Counted from the stretch's first letter, positions 54,919-62,847 are shown. The stretch: DNA of 64,000 bases from Paenibacillus flagellatus (GCF_003217775.1 NZ_QJVJ01000001.1:62001-126000), one strand, 5' to 3'. Numbers and translations: made by a program. Notes: generated by a model from the sequence alone, not told the origin.

Positions 54919-55964
54919 CTATCGCCTATTCGAGTGTACGAAGACGATTGCCGGACGAGCAGCTCGAACGGCATGAACAGCTTGAACGGAAGCGGGTTCG
55001 CCCCGTTGATCTGGTCGACGAGCACCTTCGCCGCCATCATGCCGATTTCGCTTTTCGGAATATGGATGGTCGTGAGCGGCGGCGACGTAAACTGCGACAC
55101 TTCGATGTTGTCCAGGCCGACGAAGGCGACGTCCTGCGGAATGCGCAGCCCCCGCTCCGCCACGGCCCGCATCGCCGATATGGCCATCATGTCGCTCGCG
55201 GCGAATACGGCGGTCGGTCGGAGGCCGGCGTCGCCGTCCATCAGCGCTGCCATGCGCGAGTAGCTGACGCCCACGTCCCAGCCCGCATTGATGACCCAGT
55301 CGGGCTTGACATCGAGGCCCGCCTCCTGCATCGCGTATTGATACCCGCGAAACCGCTTCTCGCGCTCCATGTCGCCGGTCAGCCCGGCGCCGCCGATGAA
55401 GGCGATGCGGCGGTGGCCCTGATCGATCAGATGGCGTACGGCCGACTTGGCCGCCTGCACCCGGTCGTACGAAATGACGGGAACGGTCGGGTCGCTGATG
55501 TCGATGCCGACGACGGACGGGACGACCTTCTTGATATACTCGTACACGTCCGGATGGATGCCTTCGACGATGACGATGCCTTCCAGCTTCGTCTCGTGCA
55601 TCAGCTTGCGCATCGCCGCCTCGCTCTGGATTTCGTCCATCGTCAGCACGTACGCGAGCGTATAGCCGAGCTCGCCCAGCTTCTTCTCGATGCCGGCGAG
55701 GATCGGAGAGAAGTAAGGGTGATTGTATTTGTTTTGCGGCACGGACACGATGCAGCCGATTTGGCGGGCGGCGGACGGACCGTTCCCCGCTTTGGGCCCG
55801 GCGGCGGACGGCGCCGGCGACTCGTAGCCCAGCTCCTTGGCCGCCTTCCATATTTTCGATTTCGTCTCCTGGCTGATGTGCCGGCTCGTATCGTTGTTGA
55901 TGACGCGGGACACGGTCGAGATGGAGACGCCGACGTGCCGTGCGATATCTTTGAGTGTTGGCAA
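54909..55964 (-). CDS. LacI-family transcriptional regulator
   Basis: 351 residues. N-terminal HTH and hinge TLKDIARHVGVSISTVSRVIN with KIWKAAKELGYESPAPSAAG, then a periplasmic-binding-fold effector domain (GCIVSVPQNKYNHPYFSPIL, AFIGGAGLTGDMEREKRFRG). It represses the sugar operon and itself; the likely operators are the TTTGGGCCCAAA-type sites at 54850, 56031 and 56122. The effector would be the imported sugar or its oxidation product (inference). Confidence 0.93.
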   Translation of the reverse strand: MPTLKDIARHVGVSISTVSRVINNDTSRHISQETKSKIWKAAKELGYESPAPSAAGPKAGNGPSAARQIGCIVSVPQNKYNHPYFSPILAGIEKKLGELGYTLAYVLTMDEIQSEAAMRKLMHETKLEGIVIVEGIHPDVYEYIKKVVPSVVGIDISDPTVPVISYDRVQAAKSAVRHLIDQGHRRIAFIGGAGLTGDMEREKRFRGYQYAMQEAGLDVKPDWVINAGWDVGVSYSRMAALMDGDAGLRPTAVFAASDMMAISAMRAVAERGLRIPQDVAFVGLDNIEVSQFTSPPLTTIHIPKSEIGMMAAKVLVDQINGANPLPFKLFMPFELLVRQSSSYTRIGDSSG

Positions 55965-56010
55965 CTTTTCGTCGATTCCCCTTTGGTCGATGGATGGATC
56001 GGGACGTCGT

Positions 56011-56133
56011 TTTGGGCAATTCTCGATTTATTTGCCCCAAACATTATAGGCTTATGATACCAGCGTCAGAAACGGTTTGTCAAAGCTTTTTTGTGTAATG
56101 CTTGTGTAAATTGGCGACATTTTTGGGCCCAAA
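56011..56133 (-). promoter_or_regulatory. lacI promoter with candidate operators
   Basis: On the minus strand TTGACA (56083-56078), an 18-bp spacer and TATCAT (56059-56054), or TATAAT at 56048-56043. An 11-bp near-palindrome TTTGGGGCAAA (56041-56031) lies near the start of transcription, a half site TTTGGGCAA at 56011, and a perfect TTTGGGCCCAAA at 56122-56133. The distance between sites would allow a repression loop. Confidence 0.7.
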
Positions 56134-56213
56134 CTAATTGAGGTTTGCACGGCGTTTCCCCGCCATGGCGTTGTCCGCCCGCCTCCTGTATAATGCAGGT
56201 GAGGTGACCCGCC

Positions 56214-56849
56214 ATGGAAAGCCATTTTCTCGCTTATTTGTACCGGTTACGCTATATCGAACGGTGGAGCCTGATGCGCAACGTCGTCAAGGAGAACGTC
56301 GCCGAGCATTCGTTCCACGTCTCGCTGCTGACGCACGCGCTGTGCACGATCGCCAACGTCGTCTACGGCCGCGGCCTGCCGACGGAGACGATCGTGACCG
56401 CGGCGCTGTTCCACGATACGACGGAAGTATTCACGGGTGATATCCCCACACCGGTCAAGCATCATAATCCCGACATTTTGCGCAGCTTCCGCGACATCGA
56501 ACGGCTGGCCGCCGAGCGTCTCCTCAATATGGTGCCGGACGAGCTCAAGGACGCGTACCGCCCGCTTGTCGGCACGAAGCCGGCCGATCCGGAGCACGCC
56601 CGCTACATCAAGGCGGCGGACTTGCTGGACGCCTACTTGAAGTGCGTCTCCGAGCTGTCCGCCGGCAACCGCGAATTCGCCGTCGCGAAGAAGCAGATCG
56701 AGCAGTCGATCGAACGGCTCGACATGCCCGAAATCCGCTACTTCCTGCGGCATCTCGCCCCGAGCTTCGAGCGGACGCTCGACGAGCTGAACGAAGCCGA
56801 CGAAGCGCTTGACGCGTCCAAGCCGGCGGAGCGGGACGGCGCACCGTAA
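56214..56849 (+). CDS. yfbR: HD-domain 5'-deoxynucleotidase (YfbR-like)
   Basis: 211 residues. HD phosphohydrolase motifs: AEHSFHVSLLTHAL (metal His), LFHDTTEVFTGDIPTPVKH (His-Asp) and AADLLDAYLKC (final Asp). It dephosphorylates deoxynucleoside 5'-monophosphates and so balances nucleotide pools. ATG start with GGTGAGG upstream. It stands alone between lacI and the ECF locus. Confidence 0.9.
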   Translation: MESHFLAYLYRLRYIERWSLMRNVVKENVAEHSFHVSLLTHALCTIANVVYGRGLPTETIVTAALFHDTTEVFTGDIPTPVKHHNPDILRSFRDIERLAAERLLNMVPDELKDAYRPLVGTKPADPEHARYIKAADLLDAYLKCVSELSAGNREFAVAKKQIEQSIERLDMPEIRYFLRHLAPSFERTLDELNEADEALDASKPAERDGAP

Positions 56850-56863
56850 AGGACCGCCGCAAC

Positions 56864-56896
56864 GAAAAATCCGGTACCCCTCGGCGGGTACCGGAT
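56864..56896 (-). terminator. Terminator of the ECF locus downstream unit
   Basis: ATCCGGTACCC (56869-56879) pairs with GGGTACCGGAT (56886-56896). On the minus strand TTTTTCG follows. It may also stop yfbR read-through on the plus strand. Confidence 0.8.
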
Positions 56897-56962
56897 CGGC
56901 TTCATCGCGCTTGCATACGTTGATCGGCTGGATCTCGCCTCTCGAATCGGGAGTCGGCAGCG

Positions 56963-57409
56963 TCAGCCTTTAAGAGACAGAAGCTTCCGTAATCGCTCAT
57001 CCCGCAGCCAAAGGGCTCCCCACAATATAATCGCAACGTAGAGCGGAAAGAAAAGGTTTGAAAATAGCGGGGCATCCACCCGCAGCTGAGCCGCCATCGC
57101 ACCGCCCAAATAACCCGTCAGCAGCAGCGCACCCCAAACGGAAGTGCGAGGAATCATATACAGAACGGTGGAAAGCAAGCCCAAAACCCCCATGACCGCC
57201 ATATGCCGCTCCGTAAATCCGAGCTCAAGCGTCGCTTTGACAACCGGTTCGGGCCCGACCATTTTCCCGATCCCGTCGAAGAGCATGAACAGAATGACAA
57301 TCCCGCTCATGATCCGTGCCGTCCATACGCGTGCTTTCGACATTTCACTCTTCCTATTCGTCTCCGCGTTCGTTACCGTCTTCATCTTCAATTCGCGTTC
57401 CATCATCAT
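56963..57409 (-). CDS. DoxX-family membrane protein
   Basis: 148 residues, four helices (ARIMSGIVILFMLFDGIGKM, AVMGVLGLLSTVLYMIP, VWGALLLTGYLGGAMAAQLRV, FPLYVAIILWGALWLRD). The DoxX/DoxD-like GKMVGPEPVVKATLELGF motif follows helix 1. Such genes often neighbour ECF42 sigma loci. GGAGGAGCG site upstream. It is 22 bp behind the VOC gene and shares its ECF-type promoter. Confidence 0.88.
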   Translation of the reverse strand: MMMERELKMKTVTNAETNRKSEMSKARVWTARIMSGIVILFMLFDGIGKMVGPEPVVKATLELGFTERHMAVMGVLGLLSTVLYMIPRTSVWGALLLTGYLGGAMAAQLRVDAPLFSNLFFPLYVAIILWGALWLRDERLRKLLSLKG

Positions 57410-57431
57410 CTTACGCTCCTCCTCCTCGATT

Positions 57432-57827
57432 TTATTGTTTCACGATTTGCCAATGGACGCCGAACTTGTCTTCGATCTCCCCGTAGTAAGCTCCCCACGG
57501 CTGCGGCTCGAACGGAAATTTGACCGTCCCGCCGTTCGCCAACTTCCCGAATGCCTCACGCGCCTCGTCCTCCTGCGTGAAGGAGAGCGCCAGCGAAAGG
57601 GAACGCCCGCCGCTCGCCGGTCCGAAGGAGTCGGACAGGAACAGGACATTGCCGCCCGCGACCTCAAGCGCCATGTGCATCACTTTATGTTGGCTCTCCG
57701 CCGGAATCCCCGGCATCTGGCCGAAGGTTGTGACGGACGCAATCCGCCCTCCCAAAGCTTCTTGATAGAAACCCGCTTGCGTTCTCGCATCCTCCGAATG
57801 AATATAAGCGTTCAGTTGTGCTTTCAT
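57432..57827 (-). CDS. VOC/PhnB-like (glyoxalase-fold) protein
   Basis: 131 residues from the ATG at 57827 (AAAGG 9 nt upstream). The PhnB-like pattern YIHSEDARTQAGFYQEALGG, HMALEVAGGNVLFLSD, PWGAYYGEIEDKFGVHWQI is clear. Such proteins bind metal or small molecules; PhnB-like members lack known catalysis. It begins the unit transcribed from the ECF-type promoter at 57880-57905. Confidence 0.9.
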   Translation of the reverse strand: MKAQLNAYIHSEDARTQAGFYQEALGGRIASVTTFGQMPGIPAESQHKVMHMALEVAGGNVLFLSDSFGPASGGRSLSLALSFTQEDEAREAFGKLANGGTVKFPFEPQPWGAYYGEIEDKFGVHWQIVKQ

Positions 57828-57879
57828 GTTCAACATCCTTTCGAATTTGGTTTTTGGTTTTTTGTTGCCTTCATTAAGG

Positions 57880-57905
57880 CAACGAACGGGTACCCGCGAA
57901 ATCGA
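57880..57905 (-). promoter_or_regulatory. Candidate ECF promoter, VOC-DoxX unit
   Basis: On the minus strand TGTCGATT (core TCGATT, 57905-57900), 15 nt, CGTTG (57884-57880). GGCAAC occurs 10 nt further, making a small dyad with GTTGCC. It matches the sites at 58345 and 61468. Confidence 0.75.
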
Positions 57906-57940
57906 CACGCCTGCAAAAACTTTTAAAAAAAAAATTGCCG

Positions 57941-58297
57941 CTACGTTTCTTTCACCTCGCGCACTTCGATCTCTCCTTCGCCAAGTCCGTGGGGATCCGG
58001 CATGCGAAGAGCCCATTCGACCGCTTCTTCCCGCGATCGGACGTCGATCAGCGTGAAGCCCGCGATGAGTCCCTTCGAGTCGGTGAACGGACCGTCCGTA
58101 AGCTGTACTTTCCCGCCCCGAACGGGTTGCGCGAGGCGAAAGCCGTCAACGGTTGGACGGAGGTCTTCGGCTGTGATGAGCACCCCCGCCCTTTTGAGCT
58201 GCTCCTTGTACTTGGACATCGCATCAAGCAGCTGTCGGCTCGGCGGTTTGCCGGCTTCGGAATCCTTCGTCGCCTTGACGATCATCATGAATCGCAT
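57941..58297 (-). CDS. DGPF/YciI-family protein, copy 2
   Basis: 118 residues. RFMMIVKATKDSEAGKPPS, LTDGPFTDSKGLIAGFTLIDV (the DGPF signature) and EEAVEWALRMPDPHGLGEGEIEVREV. The family is a marker of ECF42 sigma loci and its role is unknown. It shows clear similarity to the copy at 59698. It has its own ECF-type promoter, isolated from the sigma gene by a strong terminator. Confidence 0.92.
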   Translation of the reverse strand: MRFMMIVKATKDSEAGKPPSRQLLDAMSKYKEQLKRAGVLITAEDLRPTVDGFRLAQPVRGGKVQLTDGPFTDSKGLIAGFTLIDVRSREEAVEWALRMPDPHGLGEGEIEVREVKET

Positions 58298-58344
58298 GAG
58301 TCAGTCCCTCCTGTCGTTACTCTTTAGAGTTGCCTCTACTGTCA

Positions 58345-58370
58345 CAACGAACGGAATGGAGAGAAATCGA
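58345..58370 (-). promoter_or_regulatory. Candidate ECF promoter, second DGPF gene
   Basis: On the minus strand GTCGATT (core 58370-58365), 15 nt, CGTTG (58349-58345). GGCAAC follows 10 nt later, as at 57880. Confidence 0.75.
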
Positions 58371-58390
58371 CGAGCCGGGAAAAAAATTAG

Positions 58391-58418
58391 AAAAAAAACC
58401 GCCCGATATCGGGCGGTT
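58391..58418 (-). terminator. Terminator of the sigma factor unit
   Basis: AACCGCCCGAT/ATCGGGCGGTT perfect stem (58397-58418), followed on the minus strand by eight Ts. Confidence 0.92.
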
Positions 58419-58444
58419 GGTAGGCCGGGCGTCGGCGTGAGTCG

Positions 58445-59701
58445 TCATTCCTCCGCACACTCGGCGGCGCGCTTCAAGAGCAACTCACGCTCACGCACGT
58501 TTTGCGTAAGCGATGCGGCCCGCTGAAATTCGAGGCAGGCTTCCGGCTTGCGGCCGAGCTTCATTAGAAAATCGCCGCGAACGCTCGGCAGCAGGTGATA
58601 GCGCTGCAGGGACGGCTCCGACAGCAGCTGGTCGACGATTTCAAGCCCCACCGCCGGACCGAACGCCATGGATAGGGCGACGGCGCGGTTCAGCTCCACA
58701 ATCGGTGACGGCGCGGCCCGAGAGAGCGCATCGTACAGCGCCGAGATGCGTACCCAATCGGTCTCCGCCGCCGTCCGGGCCCGCGCATGACAGGCGGCGA
58801 TGGCGGCCTGCAGCGCATAGGGACCCAGCGGACGGCCCGTCTGCTGGGCGCGATCGAGGGCGGCAAGCCCGCGTCGGATCAGCAGGTGATCCCAGAGCGC
58901 CCGGTTCTGGTCCAGCAGCAGCACAGGCTCGCCCTTTGCGTTCACGCGTGCCTTGAACCGCGAAGCCTGGATTTCCATGAGGGCTACCAGGCCGTGAACT
59001 TCGGATTCGCCCGGCGCTATCTCGGCCAGGATCCGTCCGAGCCGCAGCGCCTCTTCGCACAGCATGGGGCGAATCCAGCTCGCGCCCGAGGAGGCGGAAT
59101 ACCCTTCGTTGAACATGAGGTAAATGACCTCGAGCACGGACGACAGCCGAGAGGCCATCTCGGCCTTCGGCGGCACCTCGAAAGGAACGCGAGCTTCCGC
59201 AAGCGTCCTCTTCGCGCGCACGATCCGCTGGGCGACCGTAGCCTCGGCGACCAAATACGCACGGGCGATCTCCTCGGTCGTCAGTCCGCCGAGCAGCCGA
59301 AGCGTCAGCGCCACACGCGCCTCGGTGGACAAGACTGGATGGCAGGTCGTAAAAATCAGCCGCAGCAAATCGTCCCCGAAATCCTCTTCCAGAACGGCAT
59401 CGAAATCCACGTCATGCCGCGTATCCATCTCCCTGCCGATCGCCTCGTACTTCTGCTCGCGCAGCTTGTTTCGACGGAGCAGGTCCAGGGCGCGGCGTTT
59501 GGCCGTCGTCATCAGCCAGGCGCCTGGCTTTTCCGGGATGCCGTCGGACGGCCAGCGCTCGATGGCGATCAGCAGCGCGTCCTGCGCCAAGTCCTCCGCA
59601 AGCCCCACGTCGCGGACCATCCGGGCGAGGCATGCGATGATTTTGGCCGATTCGATTCGCCAGATCGCGTCGATCGTTCGATGAAGGGCGGAATCCGTCA
59701 C
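58445..59701 (-). CDS. ECF42-type RNA polymerase sigma factor with long C-terminal domain
   Basis: 418 residues, about twice a normal ECF factor. Region 2 (about 15-85: RDVGLAEDLAQDALLIAIERWP, KPGAWLMTTAKRRALDLLRR), region 4 (about 115-165: LTLRLLGGLTTEEIARAYLV, VAQRIVRAKRTL), then a helical C-terminal part of about 240 residues with VIYLMFNEGYSASSG and LVALMEIQASRFKARVN, the DUF6596/TPR-like extension of ECF42 factors. No anti-sigma gene is present; ECF42 loci instead carry DGPF proteins. Its GTG start overlaps the preceding DGPF stop (GTGA), so the two are coupled. Confidence 0.92.
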   Translation of the reverse strand: MTDSALHRTIDAIWRIESAKIIACLARMVRDVGLAEDLAQDALLIAIERWPSDGIPEKPGAWLMTTAKRRALDLLRRNKLREQKYEAIGREMDTRHDVDFDAVLEEDFGDDLLRLIFTTCHPVLSTEARVALTLRLLGGLTTEEIARAYLVAEATVAQRIVRAKRTLAEARVPFEVPPKAEMASRLSSVLEVIYLMFNEGYSASSGASWIRPMLCEEALRLGRILAEIAPGESEVHGLVALMEIQASRFKARVNAKGEPVLLLDQNRALWDHLLIRRGLAALDRAQQTGRPLGPYALQAAIAACHARARTAAETDWVRISALYDALSRAAPSPIVELNRAVALSMAFGPAVGLEIVDQLLSEPSLQRYHLLPSVRGDFLMKLGRKPEACLEFQRAASLTQNVRERELLLKRAAECAEE

Positions 59702-60132
59702 GTTCTTTTCCGCCTGGTCACCGTTTCACGCAAATGCTCCTCTTTGGCGAGCGATTCCGGGTCCACGAAGATTTCCGGCGCTTCGAAAACTTGGCGCACC
59801 TCAATCTCGCTTTTGCCGTCGCCATACGGATCCGGCATCCGCAGCGCCCATTCGATCGCTTCCTCCCTGGATTTCACCTCGATGAGCGTGAAGCCGGCGA
59901 TCAGCTCCTTCGCTTCCGTGAATGGGCCGTCCACCACTTTCGGCTTGCCTCCGGGCTCCGGATACGAGATCCGGATCGCGTTCGAACTCGGATGCAGTCC
60001 CTCGGCGGCAACGAGCACCCCCGCTTTGACCAGCTCTTCGTTGTACTTCAACATCGCATCCACGAGCTCTTGACTCGGCGGTTGACCCGCTTCCGTCTCT
60101 GGCGTGGCTTTGACAAGGATCATGAATCTCAT
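59698..60132 (-). CDS. DGPF/YciI-family protein, copy 1
   Basis: 144 residues. RFMILVKATPETEAGQPPS, VDGPFTEAKELIAGFTLIEV and EAIEWALRMPDPYGDGKSEIEVRQVFE, plus a C-terminal tail of about 20 residues (LAKEEHLRETVTRRK) absent from copy 2. It overlaps the sigma start by four bases. Partner gene of ECF42 factors; its function is unknown. Confidence 0.93.
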   Translation of the reverse strand: MRFMILVKATPETEAGQPPSQELVDAMLKYNEELVKAGVLVAAEGLHPSSNAIRISYPEPGGKPKVVDGPFTEAKELIAGFTLIEVKSREEAIEWALRMPDPYGDGKSEIEVRQVFEAPEIFVDPESLAKEEHLRETVTRRKRT

Positions 60133-60163
60133 CCTTAACCCCTCCTGGAAATTTTGGTTTTGG

Positions 60164-60613
60164 TTACATTATTTCAAGCGCAAGCGTGCTGACGGCCTTT
60201 TCGATTCGCCGCTGTCTCGTTTCGGCCGTCTTGGCCTCCTCGATGCTCAATACGAAACGCCGCTTGTTGCTGTAAGACAGTCCCTCGAAAAAAGACTTCG
60301 CCTTCTCGTGCCGTGCCAACGCTTCCAAGAAATCGGCCGGCACCACAAGCTCGCGGGGCTCGGTATCGAGCGCCAGCTCCACCTCGAGCATGTCGCCGGC
60401 AGCGATCTGCGCCTTCTCCCGGTGCTCGGCGCTGACCGGAATCAGGAAGCGGCCGCCCATCACGGCAACCGTAGTCCGATACGTGTAGCCTCGAATCGTT
60501 ACGCGAACGGCCGGTTTTTTGCCGCCGCCCAATCCGGCCACAATCTCCTCCGGAACCTCAATGCCTGTCGCGGTCTTTCCGTGCAACTCCAATGTGGCGG
60601 TAAACGTTGCCAT
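60164..60613 (-). CDS. YdeI/OmpD-associated and DUF1905 domain protein
   Basis: 149 residues. DUF1905-type barrel (TATLELHGKTATGIEVPEEI, YTYRTTVAVMGGRFLIPVSA) followed by the YdeI-type tail LARHEKAKSFFEGLSYSNKRRFVLSIEEAKTAETRQRRIEKAV (two pieces of the motif). The biochemical role is unknown. It lies between the hydrolase and DGPF genes in one operon. Confidence 0.9.
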   Translation of the reverse strand: MATFTATLELHGKTATGIEVPEEIVAGLGGGKKPAVRVTIRGYTYRTTVAVMGGRFLIPVSAEHREKAQIAAGDMLEVELALDTEPRELVVPADFLEALARHEKAKSFFEGLSYSNKRRFVLSIEEAKTAETRQRRIEKAVSTLALEIM

Positions 60614-60633
60614 TTGATTCCCTCCCGTGGTTT

Positions 60634-61431
60634 TTATTTAAAGTAATCTGCCAAAACGGGCGCCAAGACGGCGGCTTTCACGATATGCGTCTCCCCGGGC
60701 AGCGTTTGCTGCTTCGCATTCGGCAGAGCCTCCGCCAACGACCGCATGGCGTTGCGCATCCAAGCCGGACTCTTGCCGCCGACTGCGACGAGGGCGGGAA
60801 CATGGACGTTTGCCCATCGGCGGAGCGTATCTTTGCGGCCTTTCTGGTGTTCGATCGTCAAGCGGGTGTCGAACGGGAGCGTGTGTGCGACCGCTTTGAG
60901 CTTGGACCAAGCGGGCATAAGCGGCATCATGGCCACAACCGGGGCCGGCAGCCCGACTCCCTTGCGCATGAACAGCTTGATGGCCGCGCTGCGCCGATTC
61001 GCTTCGAGAAGCGCCTTCAACTTCTCCTCGTAGCCGTCCGGAACGACCGGACGACTGTCGTCCGTCACGAAAGGCGCCTCGTACAGCGCCAGCTTCCTGA
61101 TCGACGGAAGGCATTTCGCCGCTTCAAGCGCCAGCGCGGCACCCGAGGATATGCCATACACGAATGCGGCTCCCCCTGCTTCCTCGATCAACGCGGACAT
61201 ATCCTCGATTTCACGATCTACCGAGTAGGCAGCGGCGTTATTTCCACTCTCTCCGCGTCCTCTCCGGTCGTATGTATACACGGTAAAATGCTGCTGCAGC
61301 AGTGCCGCCAAGGCTCCATTGGGGCCGTTCGTTCGGCTGCAAAGCGCTCCGTCGACCAGCAGGAGCGGCGGGCCGCTTCCCAGCTTACTGTAAGCGATCG
61401 TCGTGCCGTCTTTCGAAATTACCGTTTTCAT
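60634..61431 (-). CDS. Alpha/beta-fold hydrolase
   Basis: 265 residues from the ATG at 61431, with GGGAGG 5 nt upstream. Nucleophile elbow YGISSGAAL (Ser), the oxyanion region GPPLLLVDGALCS and RRGRGESG. The catalytic His is probably in GETHIVKAA near the C-terminus. A small esterase or haloperoxidase-like enzyme; it is the first gene of the ECF-driven unit that ends with the sigma factor. Confidence 0.9.
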   Translation of the reverse strand: MKTVISKDGTTIAYSKLGSGPPLLLVDGALCSRTNGPNGALAALLQQHFTVYTYDRRGRGESGNNAAAYSVDREIEDMSALIEEAGGAAFVYGISSGAALALEAAKCLPSIRKLALYEAPFVTDDSRPVVPDGYEEKLKALLEANRRSAAIKLFMRKGVGLPAPVVAMMPLMPAWSKLKAVAHTLPFDTRLTIEHQKGRKDTLRRWANVHVPALVAVGGKSPAWMRNAMRSLAEALPNAKQQTLPGETHIVKAAVLAPVLADYFK

Positions 61432-61467
61432 GGCGCCTCCCGGTTTCATTTTGACCATCCAATACAA

Positions 61468-61493
61468 CAACGTATGGCTTCAACAAGAATCGA
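61468..61493 (-). promoter_or_regulatory. Candidate ECF promoter, hydrolase-to-sigma unit
   Basis: On the minus strand GGTCGATT (core TCGATT 61493-61488), 15 nt, CGTTG (61472-61468), 37 nt before the hydrolase start. The remaining 61494-61668 stretch is AT-rich and holds no gene. Confidence 0.7.
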
Positions 61494-61668
61494 CCGGATG
61501 TGTCTGATTTTTTTTATTTTTTTTCGAGAAAATGTACCTTGGAGCTTTGGAGTGAAGATTAGGGGCGTTTCATGGTCCGCATTATACTTTTACTTTTTCG
61601 ACTTATGGAAGGAAATACCTGCTTCGTTCCCGTTATCTTCTCAATTAAAAAGCCCCAATAAAGCCTAA

Positions 61669-61694
61669 AAAGCTCCCCTAGCGAAAGGAGAGCT
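61669..61694 (-). terminator. Terminator of the TetR-DoxX unit
   Basis: AAGCTCTCC/GGGGAGCTT stem, followed on the minus strand by Ts. Confidence 0.75.
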
Positions 61695-61720
61695 TACGAT
61701 ATTGCCGCTCGGCCGACGGA

Positions 61721-62155
61721 CTAGCCGGCCAGAACAATCGCCGCAACAAAGACGATCTGAAGCACCGTTCGAGGCAGCAGACTCGGCACGGGCTGCCCGG
61801 CGATCGTCAATCGTTCTCGCGCCGCTTTCACGTTGGCCGGGAACATGGCGACAAGCAGGAGTGCCAAAGCTGCGGAGGCCGCTCGCGAAGTGGCCGGCAG
61901 CAAAATACCGACGGCCCCCGCCAGCTCCAGCACCCCCGTAATCGTCACGATCCGATCCGGCCGGGGGAAGCCGGCCGGCACCATGCGGATCAGATCCGGG
62001 CGTCGGCGTCCCCAATGCGCGGAGGCCGTCAGCAGCATCATGACGGCGACCGCCCCCTGCAGCGAGGTGTGCCACCCTGCGAAATAAGGGACGCCGAGCA
62101 GGCCGAGTCCTTGGAACAACAAAAAAGCAGCGATCAGCGCATAAAACGGTACCAC
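61721..62155 (-). CDS. DoxX-family membrane protein, TetR-regulated
   Basis: 144 residues, GTG start with GGGAGAG upstream. Four helices (FYALIAAFLLFQGLGLLG, LQGAVAVMMLLTASAHWG, ITGVLELAGAVGILLPAT, LLPRTVLQIVFVAAIVLAG). The DoxX pattern of GH/R residues between helices is present. It lies 30 bp behind tetR and is the likely target of that repressor. Its role may be a redox or detoxification partner (inference). Confidence 0.88.
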   Translation of the reverse strand: MVPFYALIAAFLLFQGLGLLGVPYFAGWHTSLQGAVAVMMLLTASAHWGRRRPDLIRMVPAGFPRPDRIVTITGVLELAGAVGILLPATSRAASAALALLLVAMFPANVKAARERLTIAGQPVPSLLPRTVLQIVFVAAIVLAG

Positions 62156-62185
62156 AACAATCTCTCCCTTCGATCGGCTTCCCGC

Positions 62186-62779
62186 TTAGCGGGGATGGAG
62201 CTTGTCGGCGATAAACGACGCCAAATCGTGCCCGGATACGACCGCCTTCGCGTCCGGGATGGAGGCGCGAACGCGGAGGCCGAACGTCAGGAGCACGAAC
62301 AGCTCCGCCGTCGATTCGGCATCGATCGTCTCCGGTATTCGCCCGTGCCGCTGCCCCGTTTCGATCCACAACCGGGATAACGCAACGGACCGCTCGTAAT
62401 ACCGCTTCAGTCCCGCCGCGACGACCGGGGCGTCTTCTTTGCCAAGCAAATACATCAGCACTTTGTTCGTCGCGTCGTGAGCCTCCCCGTAAGCGACGAT
62501 GCTTTCCCGGATCACCTGCATCGGCTCCTCGAACGTCAGCCGGCCTTGCTCGATTTCGTGCAGGAAACGCGCGTTCGTCTCCTCGAGCCGTTCGTCCAGG
62601 AGCCGGACAAAAATTTCGTCCTTGCTTTTCACATAGTGGAAGATCGCCCCCTTGGACAAGCCCGACCGGTTCATGATGTCTTGCATCGTAACGAAAGGAC
62701 AGCCTTTCTCCAGCACCAGCTCTTTTGTCGTTTCCATCAACAGCCGCATCGTTTGCTGTCTGCGTTCTTCCTGCTTCAA
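62186..62779 (-). CDS. TetR/AcrR-family repressor
   Basis: 197 residues. HTH part CPFVTMQDIMNRSGLSKGAIF then HYVKSKDEIFVRLLDERL, with a helical effector domain. An operator-shaped dyad sits between its -35 and -10 (62815-62843), so it represses its own unit with the DoxX gene. Confidence 0.93.
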   Translation of the reverse strand: MKQEERRQQTMRLLMETTKELVLEKGCPFVTMQDIMNRSGLSKGAIFHYVKSKDEIFVRLLDERLEETNARFLHEIEQGRLTFEEPMQVIRESIVAYGEAHDATNKVLMYLLGKEDAPVVAAGLKRYYERSVALSRLWIETGQRHGRIPETIDAESTAELFVLLTFGLRVRASIPDAKAVVSGHDLASFIADKLHPR

Positions 62780-62814
62780 CGCCGTTTCCTCCGTTCCATT
62801 CGTTTCCTTGTTTT

Positions 62815-62843
62815 ATTATATAAACCGACCATCGGTTTGTAAA
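62815..62843 (-). promoter_or_regulatory. tetR promoter with operator in the spacer
   Basis: On the minus strand TTTACA (62843-62838), a 17-bp spacer and TATAAT (62820-62815). The dyad AAACCGA-3 nt-TCGGTTT (62822-62838) fills the spacer exactly. Confidence 0.88.
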
Positions 62844-62847
62844 TACC

